Assembly: GCA_963585895.1 (NCBI GenBank)
Contig: OY757913.1
Coordinates: 102,589,471 to 102,653,470 of the forward strand
Reading direction: 5' to 3'
Length of the DNA: 64,000 bases
Source of the DNA: Sepioteuthis lessoniana
Lineage: Eukaryota > Mollusca > Cephalopoda > Myopsida > Loliginidae
In this document: in pieces, positions 54,735 to 64,000 of the stretch
Numbering within the stretch: position 1 is the first letter of the stretch
How the letters are laid out: the number at the start of each line of letters is the position of its first letter
Position numbers and translations under genes: made by a program
Notes under the pieces: model-generated
Told to the model about the DNA's origin: nothing
Seen by the model: only the letters and a program-made list of their open reading frames with translations
Database searches by the model: none

Positions 54735-55005
54735 AAAGGGGCCAGATCTCTGAATCACATCCCTTCACTCAATGGGGAAGAGACTCATATGAGCAGATCA
54801 ATCCCAGGTCGAGTCATATCAAAGACGCAAAAAATGGTACTTGATGACCCTTTGCTTAACACTCAGCATTATAAGGTACGGATAAAGGTTAAAGTGGAAC
54901 AATCCAAGGAATAGAGTAGGCCCTCCCCGACATCTCGGTGAAGTAACTATTGAAAAGGGAGCCTTCGGGTTACCCTCGACTAAGGTCGCCAACTTTACTT
55001 GTTTA
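54735..55005 (+). repeat. tRNA-derived SINE (family S5)
   Basis: Carries CAATCCCAGGTCGAGTCATA (B-box region), CTTAACACTCAGCATTATAA, GGGAGCCTTCGGGTTACCC and TCGCCAACTTTACTTG. Colinear with the minus copy at 7640-7905. Confidence 0.75.
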
Positions 55006-55279
55006 TTTTAAAAGAAAATTACTTCTTTTTAAACGAACGTGGTTATTTTTTTTTTTACTAATTAAACTTTATTAATTATTGAATCCTTCGTGTTATTTTG
55101 TCTTTGGCCTTTGTCTTTGGTTTTGACTTCAATTTGAATGATCAATCCTGTCTGATTTATTTGGTAATCAGCAAGTGGCGAGTTTGATAATCTGGATCTA
55201 AAACATTTCGTCGGCTCATGACCGGATAAGCCTAGTTTCAATCCTTCATAGGAGCGGTGACCTGTCGGTGGTCTAAGTA

Positions 55280-57060
55280 GTAGACTGGGTAATATGCCCA
55301 AAAATGGAATAGAAAAAGACTAATAGAAATTTGGACTGAATCAGTAAGATTTAATACTTACCAAGCAATAATGATATTATTGAGAGGTTCGTTTTCTGAT
55401 CCCGAGATACTAGAAATATCAAATTAAGTAAATAAAGAAGGATATTAAAAAAATCCTGCAACCCGACTCGAAACACTAAATACAGGAAAGTAAAAGCCCC
55501 TAACAGAATTGAAACCAAAAATGCAGAAAAACGAAGTATCACACACCACAATACCATAAAGCATCACACACCACATAACAAACGCTTAAGCAAACTGACA
55601 GAATGAAGTAAATCATGACTGAAAAGCGACTTCAATACTGGAAAAATTTCGAGGTAGAAACCCCAAAAGTAAACAAATTATTACCGAGTATCCCAACTGG
55701 TAATATCTCTGAACTAAACAAGCTAATTTATGTGATGTTCCTCAAAGAAATATGAGGAGAAATTCAAAACCTAGGATTGATATATGGCTGATCCAAAAAC
55801 TGCCAAAACAAGAGGAGTTGCTAAAGAAGAAAAATACACGGGGGAAAAGTTGGGATGAAAAATACACGCGATGATAAGTTGGGATGAAAAATACATGCAG
55901 GGATAAGTTGGGATGAAAAGACCAAAACCAAATAGCAAACATTGCTGACAATGCAATTTGAAAAGAAAAATCTAGAAAAATCTATAATATAATATAATAT
56001 AATATAAAAAATTATCAGTAAAATAAAGGAAGAGAAACAACATAATAAAAAGGTCGAGGGAAGAAAAAATAATGTGAACAAATAATTACAAGGACGTGAA
56101 GTGAATATATATCTGCAATTGCTTAGAGGAAATCTCAAAAATTCTAGGACCAGATGGTATACGTGGAATATGGTTTTAAAAAATTAATATACGTCCATGA
56201 CAAAATGGCTCTTTAACAGATAACATGCCTAGAACATGCAAAGATAGCCGAATGAATGACTAAGAAGACTACCCTGATTCAGAAAGACTCATAAAATGGA
56301 ATCACCTCCATTAACTATAGACCAATAATGCGTCTACATATGCTGCGTATGCAATGGAAAGCAGCACAGATTAGGGAAGGCATGAATTATAAGCCACCGA
56401 CTCTTTCCCGAAGAACAGAAAGGGTGTCACAGGGGAACAAGGTGAATTACTGGATAATGATCTGCATATCATCAAAAAGAGCAAACTGAGGCAGAAAAAT
56501 GTAGCTATGACGGGGCTTGATTGCAAAAAAAAAAAAAAAGACATTTGATATGATTCCGGAAAGGCGGATTATACACTATCTAAAAATGTTAACGATATCT
56601 GTCAAAATCATTACGTTCATGACGGAAGTGATACTGACAGTAAAAGGACAAACGGAGAAGTGGAACTGACAGTAAAAGGAAAAACGTAAGCAGGGGTGAA
56701 AATCGATAGAGGGATCTTTCAAGGTGATACACTTTCGCCATTACTATTTTTAACAGCATTTATGGCACTCTGTTAAATGTTTAGGAAACGCATTAAAAGC
56801 AAAAAATTTACTAAATCAAAAGAAACGATTAATCCCCTAATGTACATGTACAGCATCAAGCTGTTTACGAAAAGGGAATAAAAAGTATTGGAAAATCTGA
56901 TATAAATAATAAGAATATAAAGCCAGGATATAGGAATGCGATCAGACATAGAAAGAAAATAACAAATAACGAAAGGAATAGAAATGTCAAATCGTGAAAT
57001 AATCAAAACACTCAACACCAGCTATTTAATAGATATTAATGCAACTGTTATCCTACAATA
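55280..57060 (+). mobile_element. R4/Dong-like LINE, highly decayed copy
   Basis: The 5' part matches 48270-49020 (AATGGAATAGAAAAAGACTA, AAACAAATTATTACCG). The reverse transcriptase part has INYRPIM, a DMIPERRIIHYLKM counterpart, RGIFQGDTLSPLLF and a MYMYSIKLFT counterpart of YMDDIKLFA (Asp lost). Frames are broken many times and the 3' end is missing. A 25-36 bp stretch (AAGTGGAACTGACAGTAAAAG) is duplicated near 56640. Oldest copy of the family here. Confidence 0.7.
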
Positions 57061-57455
57061 ATAATGAAGATCTATGTGCCATTAAACAAAGAAACCCAAA
57101 TCTAAACTCAACTTCTTCTGGGTTATTTAAAACAAAATTATCTTATTCAGAAGTTTTTCATTATAATCAAAAATACATTTTCTGTGTTTAAATATTCTTA
57201 TCTAAAAATATTTTCAACAGATCTATTTGACTCACGAACAAAAAAAAAAGCGAAGAAAAAAGAAAGATGTGTGGGGAAACTAAAGTGGTTGATCGATTTT
57301 AACGGCATAAAACCCCACTTGGGTTTATTTTATGTCAAACAGTTAAAGAATCGTATATATAGATATTTACGTTTTTGTCTCGTTTCTCAAGATTTGCGTT
57401 TGGTTATACGATAACTGTTATTGCTATCTGCATTATTTGCAAACAAATATTTGAC
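57061..57455. other. AT-rich interval, nothing recognised
   Basis: Short SINE-tail-like strings (AAGAAACCCAAATC near 57090). No gene. Confidence 0.4.
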
Positions 57456-57612
57456 CTAGAGCAGGTGCTATTCCCCCAGAGGAGAGTTGGGCTGGGAGCA
57501 ATGGCCATTAAGGGGTGTGCCACATTCCTCAGAGCACTAGAAATGAACCTGCAACATCAGATACGGTTTAGTCTCATCCGAAAGACACGTAATCCTTTTT
57601 GTTGAAAACATG
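57456..57612 (-). repeat. SINE body fragment (family S3), minus strand
   Basis: GCAGGTGCTATT, GAGAGTTGGGCTGGGAGCAA and GGGGTGTGCCACATTCC read, reversed, as the middle of S3. Confidence 0.55.
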
Positions 57613-58250
57613 TCGATTCCTTCCTGCCGTTGAGATAAAGTGACAATCTTTCTCTTTTAAGATCTTTGGAGACCCTCTACATGTTACTCAAGTACATCCG
57701 CAGTTTCAAAGGAGGCAGAAAATTGTAATTTCCTTCGGAGATAACGCAAAGCATTTCTTTTCTTTAACGAACAAAGAGAAGGGCACTGAATGTTCTAGCG
57801 GAATCTATTGTGATATCAGTAACGGAAAAATCATCATTCATTTTAGATAAAAAAAACCACAAAAAACAAAAGCTAAAACAAACCCTCAAGCCAAACAATT
57901 ACACGTACACAAAACACGGACTTGATTCGCAAACGTGCCTGCGTGTAAAAATGAGAATTCATGAAGTCGCTTTTTCGAAGGAGATTTCTGTATTGTTTCG
58001 TATTTTCTTTTCTTTTTTTATTGATTGACCTTGCGTTTTCTGTAAGCAAAGTAACATTTTTTTTCTGTAACCTCGGTAGCCTTTCTTGTTTTCACAAAAC
58101 TCAATAATATTTCTTTTTTCTTTTAAATCGTTAAACTTTTGTAATAACTTTTACTTAATTTCATTTTGACATTGCGCGTAATAAATCCACCACAAAGAAT
58201 AATGGAAACATTTTCTTAATTAATATAATCAGACTAAAATACACAATCAC
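57613..58250. other. AT-rich interval, nothing recognised
   Basis: No supported gene or repeat. Confidence 0.4.
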
Positions 58251-58251
58251 A

Positions 58252-58860
58252 CAAATTTCCCAGTCGGCTGGAGGTGTAGAATATACCAACTGCTTCTCTG
58301 AAGAGGGGTAAGACCCCCGCCAAAAAGTGTCCTGGATACGACACTAAACAATCTAATGGTGAGGTTCCAGCAATGCTGGAGCTGTGGGGAATGCAGAGTA
58401 CCCCTTCATTGCTATCCCTCCGAGGTCCACTCTGGCCCGTAGTGGTAGCACCTGATAAGGCCGTATCTATGGGTTAAATAGAACCGTCCGACTAAACTGA
58501 AGAGTTTGAAATAGAAATGTTTTTGACAGTTAAACCGTACTTACATTTAAACTGAATTATTTTAAATAGAACTGGTTTTTTTTTTGACATTGAAACTGTA
58601 TTTACACTAAACTGAATTAACACATAACTGTTTTGACATTTAACAGTGTGTAAACAAAATCTGTACCTACGCTAAACCGAATTAGTTGAATTAGACCTGT
58701 TTGAATAAAGTGAATAGCTTGAAATAGAAATGTTTTTAACAATTAGACTGTGTACACATGCTAAACTGAATTATTTGAAACATTAACATAAAAATGGATT
58801 TGGCGTTAAATAACCTACAAAGGTTGATATGCCATAAAATGCAACCAACCAACCAACCAA
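58252..58860 (+). repeat. SINE body and long tail (family S3)
   Basis: Best S3 copy: AGTCGGCTGGAGGTGTAGAA, GAAGAGGGGTAAGACCCCC, GGTGAGGTTCCAGCAATGC, GGGGAATGCAGAGTACCCC, GGTCCACTCTGGCCC and GGCCGTATCTATGGG. CTGAATTATTTGAAATAG-type units follow, then the tail hairpin GGCGTTAAATAACC..AAAGGTTGATATGCC at 58801-58833. Shows that body, CAGTTTA-type tail and hairpin can belong to one unit. Confidence 0.8.
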
Positions 58861-58914
58861 CCAACCAACAATCACACAAACAATCGAATGGATTGCGTGG
58901 TTAATGGGAAACAG

Positions 58915-59035
58915 AAAGTCAGAGATACACATAGAGAGAGAAAGATAGACAAATAGATAAACAGAGAGAGAAGGAGAGAGAGGGAGAGAAAGTGAGAGAG
59001 TGAGAAAGAGTGTGCGCACGCGCGTGTGTGGGTGT
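58915..59035. repeat. GA-rich microsatellite
   Basis: GAGA-rich run followed by GTGCGCACGCGCGTG. Confidence 0.8.
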
Positions 59036-59184
59036 ATGCTAACGAGAATGAAATAAATATTATTCATTTCTATTTAGTTCCAACCAGTCTTCTTTGGAAA
59101 CCATATAAACGGGTGGATATCTTTTTCATTAATTGTCATAAAATCTGATAAGTCGTCATTCTGGTGGTGCCTTCCCTGTCTGAG

Positions 59185-59425
59185 GAGCATGAAATGCACT
59201 TTTTCAACTGAAGAAGGCTAGGACCCCTAAAAGCGAGGTGTCCTTAGGATGACGCTAAACTGCATCTGATGGTGAGTCTCCAACTCTGGAGATTTGGAAT
59301 GTGTGGAGTACCCCTTCATTGCCAATATACCAGTTCCACTCTGTCTTGAAGTAGTAGTACCCGTTATAGTCCCAACAATGGATCAAATACAAGAACCTGA
59401 TTGGATGTTTAAAAGAATTTAGAGC
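59185..59425 (+). repeat. SINE body (family S3)
   Basis: GGTGAGTCTCCAACTCTGGAG, GGAATGTGTGGAGTACCCC, CCAGTTCCACTCTGTC and AGTACCCGTTATAGTCCC. Diverged. Confidence 0.65.
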
Positions 59426-59539
59426 TAATTTAATATATTTGCTTCTGAGTCATTGATAGTGACACTGGGTATGAAGAGTTTCGCTGTTTAAAATGATTTT
59501 GAAGTTATATCTTTGTTCTTTGGATATAACAGTGCACCC

Positions 59540-59825
59540 CATTTACTTTGATTTCAGAATTGAAGAAAAAGAAAGCAAAAATCTTGGTGATTACCTAGAC
59601 CTTGCCAGAGAGTTGAGGATCAGGAACGTGTTAGATCATAGTTTAAGCCCTTGGGAAAAATCAAGAAAAAAAAAGATAAAAAAGAGACTGGTGAACTAAA
59701 AATCAGAGGAAGACTTGAGCCTGTTCAGATCACATTACTGCAAACATTAGCTATAATACCGAGGAGAGTCCTGGGTGTTGAGAAGTGACTACTAATGTGA
59801 TAAATCTCACTATGATTGATATTGC
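59540..59825 (+). mobile_element. R4/Dong-like LINE, decayed 3' fragment
   Basis: Counterparts of KKDKYLDLARELKK (NLGDYLDLARELRI) and of ARILRRVLE (ATACCGAGGAGAGTCCTGG) are visible, without the (TAA)n tail. Confidence 0.6.
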
Positions 59826-59889
59826 AAAAAATAATATGCACAAAATCTTATTGGGAAAGTCTCCTGGATATTACATTAAACCAATTGGT

Positions 59890-60300
59890 TGGCAATGGTT
59901 TATGGCATATCAACCTTTTTAGGTTATTTAACAGCAAATCTATTTTTATACAAATAATTAGTTCTATTTCAAATAATTCAGTTTAGCATGGGTACACAGT
60001 TTAATTGTCAAAAATATTTCTATTTCAAGCTATTCAGTTTAATCAAGCAGTTCTAATTCAACCATTTTTTTACACTCAGTTAAATGTCAAAATATTTTTT
60101 TATTAAATAAATCAGTTTAGTGTAAGTAAAGTTTCAATGTAAAGAACAGTTCCATTTCAAACAATTCAGTCTAGCATAAGCACCCAATTAAGATGTAAGT
60201 ACACAGTTTATTAGTCAAAAATATTTCTATTTCAAGCAATTCAGTTTCGTCAAACAGTTCTAATTCAAACAATTCAATTCAGCATAACAACGCAGTTAGT
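59890..60300 (-). repeat. SINE tail hairpin and debris, minus strand
   Basis: CATATCAACCTTTTTAGGTT, then many CAATTCAGTTTAGCAT-type units leading (reversed) to the S3 body that follows. Confidence 0.7.
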
Positions 60301-60510
60301 TCTATTTAACACATAGATAGGGCCCAATCAGATGCTACCATTCCGGGCCAGAGTGGGCCTGGGAGCAATGCTAATGAAGGGGTACTCTGCATTCCCCAAA
60401 GCTCCAGGATTGCTGGAACCTCACCATCAGATTGTTTAGTGTCATATCCACGACTCTCAGTCGGTGGGGTCTTACCCCTCAGCAGAGTTGCAGTCGGTGT
60501 ATTCTATAAA
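60300..60510 (-). repeat. SINE body (family S3), minus strand
   Basis: Minus-strand S3 landmarks: GGGTAAGACCCCACC, GATGGTGAGGTTCCAGC, GGGGAATGCAGAGTACCCC, GGCCCACTCTGGCCC. Confidence 0.7.
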
Positions 60511-61160
60511 CAATTTGATGGTGAGGTTATAATCCTGGAGCTTTGGGGAATGCGTAGTACCGCTTAATTACCATTGATTCTAAGTCCACTCTGACCCGGA
60601 GTGATAGCATCTTATAGTATTCTATCTATGAGTCAAATGAAATTTTGTGCAAACAAATTAGTGTTTAATTGAATTGTTAATCATAAATAACAATACTTTG
60701 AATGATTTAACTATGCGCAAACAAATGAGTAATATTGAATAGTATTATTAGTGTTAAATGAATATACTAGACATCATTTAACAAATAAAACTATTGATAA
60801 TGACAATGTTTGAAAACGTTTTACCATAAACAAAGGATTAATACTAAACGTTATAAATACTAGGAAACATTAATCCCTGTGCAAACGAACGGTTAATGTT
60901 AAATGCAATTATTGGTGGGAAATAGCAGCGGTTTAAACTGTGTACGTGAATTGAATTATTGGTATTACATAGCAATATTCAGAACTATTTGACTGAGCTC
61001 AAAGGAATATTGAAAATAATAATTTGTGCTCAATAGTGATACTTATACTCCCTTCACTGTCCGCAAACAAATGATAAATTTTGAATTGATTTATTAGTGT
61101 TAAATAGCAAAAATTGAAACCATTTATCTGTGCGCAAAAACAGTTTAGAGTCTAGATTCG
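60511..61160 (+). repeat. SINE 3' half and tail monomers (family S3)
   Basis: GATGGTGAGGTTATAATCCTG to CTATCTATGAG, then a run of GCAAACAAATGA, TATTAGTGTTAAATAGC and TTGAAACCATTTA units. These are diverged monomers of the kind that make up the 88-bp satellite. The body abuts the inverted S3 body on its left. Confidence 0.65.
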
Positions 61161-61194
61161 TTTAAAGATGTTATCCGCAAAACCCGTTTAAAAA

Positions 61195-61290
61195 TGATAT
61201 ATATTTAATATATATGTGTAAAAAGGATTTGGCATTAAATAACCTATAATAGCTTATGTACCATACAACCCAACAAACCAACCTTATTGG
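61195..61290 (+). repeat. SINE tail monomer (89-bp array type)
   Basis: TATTTAATATATATGTGTA, GGATTTGGCATTAAATAACC and TGTACCATACAACCCAAC: one unit of the 5.5-kb array. Confidence 0.75.
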
Positions 61291-61469
61291 ATAGATGAAA
61301 AATTAAAATGACATCATATTTCAAATTAGATGAAAAGAAACATGCAAGAATTTATCTTTGAATAATATTTAACCAGGCGAACAAATGGAATCTGCTGAAA
61401 GCAGAATTTTATGTCTCACATTTTCTCGAAAGTAAGATGTATCAACATTTTTTGTATTCGAAATTCTAA

Positions 61470-61919
61470 CCGACAACTCAATTCCGGCAAGATGACGAGA
61501 GTTAGTATTAATTAACAAGGAGAAAAGAACGTGTCATCATAGTTTCCACGTTTCAGCCGACCACAGAGTAGAAAAAAAGAAAGAAAGAAAGAAAGAATGA
61601 TAAAAAAGGGGAAAAAAAGATAAATATCTGGGTCTTGACAGAAGCTTTTAAAAAATGTGGAACATGACGGTGTCGGTGATACTGATTGAAGTTGATGCCT
61701 CTGGAAAGGTCTACAAAGGCGGAGAAAAGAGACTGTGGAAACTGGGTGATCAGAGAAAGAATTGTAACAATTTAGACCACAGTATGGTTAAAATCATCTT
61801 AGCTACGAAGAAGAGTACTGAAGACTTGATGAAATTTGCTGTCACTTAGATTTCAGGGGAAAACAATCAGTGTAAATCTCTCAAAGACCAAAACAACAAG
61901 AAAAAGAAAAGCATCATAA
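61470..61919 (+). mobile_element. R4/Dong-like LINE 3' end, chain unit 1
   Basis: Diverged counterparts of ISARRPD, FQPTTE (ADHR), KDKYLGL and WNMTVSVI, then ARILRRVLE-like sequence and a partial 3' UTR. It ends in (TAA)n. Oldest unit of the chain. Confidence 0.7.
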
Positions 61920-61981
<62 letters not shown>

Positions 61982-61995
61982 TAATAATAATAACT
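61920..61995. repeat. (TAA)n linker 1
   Basis: About 25 TAA units with one TGA interruption near the end. Confidence 0.95.
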
Positions 61996-62227
61996 ACGGA
62001 AAATGGAGGAGACAATTATACCAATTGTGAGTGGTACTTTTGGTACAGTAACTAAAGGATTATTAAAGGGACTAGAGGACCAACCAAATGACAGCATTAT
62101 TGAGAATACTGAGAAGAGTCCTGGAGACGTGAGGAGACTTGCTGTCACTCAAACTCCTGTGAAAGACCATCAGCTAACGCTGATGTGAAAAACTCTAAAA
62201 GAGTAAATAATAATAAGAAGAATAATA
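61996..62227 (+). mobile_element. R4/Dong-like LINE 3' end, chain unit 2
   Basis: Only the last ~200 bp: MEETIIPIVSGTFGTVTKGLLKGLED, RRLAVTQTPV, then both 3' hairpins (CATCAGC/GCTGATG and CTCT/AGAG) and a short (TAA)n with AAG interruptions. Confidence 0.88.
62168..62206 (+). other. Double hairpin in R4/Dong-like LINE 3' UTR
   Basis: CATCAGC/GCTGATG around TAAC, then ACTCT/AGAGT around AAA, immediately upstream of the tail. Cleanest example in the window. Confidence 0.7.
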
Positions 62228-62938
62228 ATAGTGAATAAAGGGAAACCTTAAGAGATAGACTGAATCTATTCTGATTGCAACACAGATCAGCGCCATAAGG
62301 ACGCAACAAAACAGCAAATGTAGATTTTGTGGTGCCAGAGATGAAACGATCAATCACATATTAAGCGAATGCAGCAGATTAGCGCTAAGGGTGTTTAAGA
62401 GTGGACCCGACTGGGTGGCACATGTGATCCACTGGAAACTGTGCAAGAAATTTAAATTCAACCATATGAACAAATGTATATGCTCAACCAGAACCCCCCC
62501 CCTTGGAGGACGAAACGTAAAAAATTCTCTAGGATTTTGAGATAAAAATGGATCAGCTTATATGGGCCAGACAACTAGAACTTAGTGACAGTCAACAAAA
62601 AACAAAGAACTAGACAAATTGTTACATTTGCCGTCCCGGCAAACCACAGAGTAAAATTGTAGGAAGGCAAAAACAGAGATCATTACCAAAAAACTAAACA
62701 AGATGAAAGTGACGCTGATACCAATTGTAATCAATGCGTTTGGTACAGTCAAAAAAAGATTGGTAAAGGGACTGGAAGAATTGGAAATAAAAACACGAGT
62801 GGAGACCATCCAATCAACAGCACTGTTAAGATCGGCCAGAATACAGAGAAGAGACCTGGGATTTGCGGAAATTTGCTGTCACTCAAGCTACAGTGAAATA
62901 CTACCAGCTGATGCTGGTGTGAAAATCTCTCAAAAGAG

Positions 62939-62940
<2 letters not shown>
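62228..62940 (+). mobile_element. R4/Dong-like LINE 3' end, chain unit 3
   Basis: Starts at RETLRDRLNLF-type sequence. It contains an intact zinc-knuckle-like motif KCRFCGARDETINHILSEC (C-x2-C-x8-H-x4-C, about 62318-62374), a decayed endonuclease part, MKVTLIPIVINAFGTVKKRL, and a 3' UTR whose hairpin is ACCAGC/GCTGGT. Several frame shifts. Confidence 0.85.
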
Positions 62941-63016
<76 letters not shown>

Positions 63017-63030
63017 AAGAAGAAGAAGAA
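62941..63030. repeat. (TAA)n(AAG)n linker 2
   Basis: TAA run to about 62987, then AAG run. Poly-Ile/Arg and poly-Phe/Leu open frames here are artefacts. Confidence 0.95.
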
Positions 63031-63385
63031 AAGAACTTCCAAAATTGTAGACTTTGCAGTCCCGGCTAACCACATAGTAAAACTGAAGGAAATTGAAAAA
63101 AAGAATAAATACCTTGACCTTGCTCGGGAATTGAAGAAACTGCGGAACGTGAAGGTGACGTTTATACTAATTGTAATTGGTTCTCTTGGTACAGTCACCA
63201 AAGGATTAATAAAGGGACAGATGGGCTTGGAAATAAGAGGACCAGTGGAAGCCATCTAAACTACAGCATTATTGAGATCCGCCAGGATACTGAGAAGAGT
63301 CCCGGAGACTCGCGGAGACTTGCTATCACTCAATCTTCTGTGATAGAGCATCAGCTAACGCTCGTGTGTAAAACCTATACGGAAA

Positions 63386-63388
<3 letters not shown>
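63031..63388 (+). mobile_element. R4/Dong-like LINE 3' end, chain unit 4
   Basis: Reads KIVDFAVPANHIVKLKEIEK-like sequence, NKYLDLARELKK, LGTVTKGLIKG and LRSARILRRVPE. The 3' hairpin is partly decayed (CATCAGC with GCTCGTG) and the second hairpin is lost. Ends in (TAA)n. Confidence 0.85.

Positions 63389-63433
<45 letters not shown>
63389..63433. repeat. (TAA)n linker 3
   Basis: About 15 TAA units directly joining unit 4 to the next copy. Confidence 0.95.
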
Positions 63434-63434
<1 letters not shown>

Positions 63435-64000
63435 CCACTTAAGAACATACTCAGAAAATGCACAACCGGATACAAACTTAGCAGATCGCAAGAAAATATC
63501 AATCACTAAATGTACATGGATGGCATTCAAACTATTTGCAAAATTGAAAAAGAACTGGAAACACTAATACACGCCGTAAGAATATACAGTCAGGACATAG
63601 GAATGGAATTTGGCATAGAAAAATTTGCCATGCTCGTCCTGAAAAGTGACAAACGACATATGACTGACGGAATGGAACTACCAAATCAGTACAAAATTAG
63701 AACGCTCGGAGAAAATGAAATTTACAAAACTTGGCTATCTTAGAGGCTGAGAGCATCTAACAAGTGGAAATGAACGACAAAATTCAAAAAGAATATCTCA
63801 GGAGAACTAGAAAACTACTGGAGACAAAACTCTCAAGCAGAAACCTCATCAAAGGAATAAATACTTGGGCTGTGCCCCTCGTTAGATATTCGAGACCCTT
63901 TCACAAGTGGACTCGAGATGAACTTAAACAAATGCGTCAAAGTACAAGAAAACTAATGACCATGCATAAAGGCATTACATCCCAGAGACGACGTTGATAG
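63434..64000 (+). mobile_element. R4/Dong-like LINE, chain unit 5, runs off the window
   Basis: Begins inside the reverse transcriptase (PLKNILRKCTTGYKLSRSQE, then YMDGIQTIC for YMDDIKLFA, so the second catalytic Asp is Gly). It continues through IYSQDIGMEFGIEK, LRRTRKLLETKL and LIKGINTWAVPLVRYSRPF to THKGITSQRRR-like sequence at the end. One or two frame changes (near 63505 and 63740). Like the other units it starts at the (TAA)n boundary. Confidence 0.88.

Noticed and set aside
62749-63255. 168-codon minus-strand frame with long Phe and Leu runs, and the plus-strand Ile/Arg run
   Set aside because: Shadows of the (TAA)n(AAG)n linker and LINE 3' ends.

Overview
The window looks like non-coding, repeat-dominated DNA from an invertebrate animal, most likely a cephalopod and probably an octopus. 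It is AT-rich, packed with long (TA)n, (CA)n/(TG)n, (GA)n and (TAA)n tracts, and filled with tRNA-derived SINEs, two LINE families and short mariner-type DNA transposons. From memory, their translated proteins (the RTE-like tail reading HAGHCWRSRDELISDVL, the mariner tail ELIGQRVRVR..HFHQDN, and a REL-type LINE ending in LKGLEDLE..RVETIQTTALL) resemble families abundant in octopus genomes; I could not run a search. I find no host protein-coding gene, rRNA or ordinary tRNA gene that I can support.

Layout. 0-10 kb: SINEs of several families, SINE-tail debris, a 309-bp tandem duplication, an ~89-bp tail-derived array (5.45-6.02 kb), a 43-bp x4 minisatellite and an 88-bp satellite (about 8.16-9.57 kb). 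10-17 kb: microsatellite-rich DNA, a foldback repeat, a duplicated CA-rich block and repeats carrying hammerhead ribozyme folds. 17-24 kb: a LINE 3' fragment, unrecognised AT-rich DNA and a mariner remnant. 25-38 kb: three same-strand copies of one RTE-like LINE (the middle one retains its 5' part and a 613-codon reverse transcriptase frame), plus two further ribozyme-bearing repeat families near 34.7 and 35 kb. 38-48 kb: SINE pieces, a ~540-bp repeat, a cryptic 28-bp tandem repeat and an internally deleted mariner-type element. 48-64 kb: copies and 3' ends of an R4/Dong-like LINE, one of them cut by three later insertions and the last ones joined head to tail through (TAA)n tracts.

The main discovery is structural RNA. 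Four distinct repeat families (16.1, 15.9, 34.7/11.1 and 35.0/35.7 kb) can be folded by hand into a hammerhead ribozyme: CUGANGA, stem II, GAA-A, short stem III, U-H cleavage site and a matching stem I. The copy at 16143-16197 has every canonical core position and sits at the 3' end of a tRNA-derived SINE with recognisable A and B boxes; a decayed sister lies 327 bp downstream. Two families keep stem I through paired changes or retain it while the core has decayed.

Two other conserved RNA structures appear. One is a hairpin module (GGCAT..AACC..GGTT..ATGCC) in over 25 SINE tails, with compensatory changes. The other is a double hairpin just before the (TAA)n tail of the R4/Dong-like LINE, also with compensatory change. 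Both are plausible recognition sites for reverse transcriptase. Together the window reads as a record of short retroelements that use self-cleaving or structured 3' ends, LINEs that supply reverse transcriptase, and tails that later expanded into satellites.
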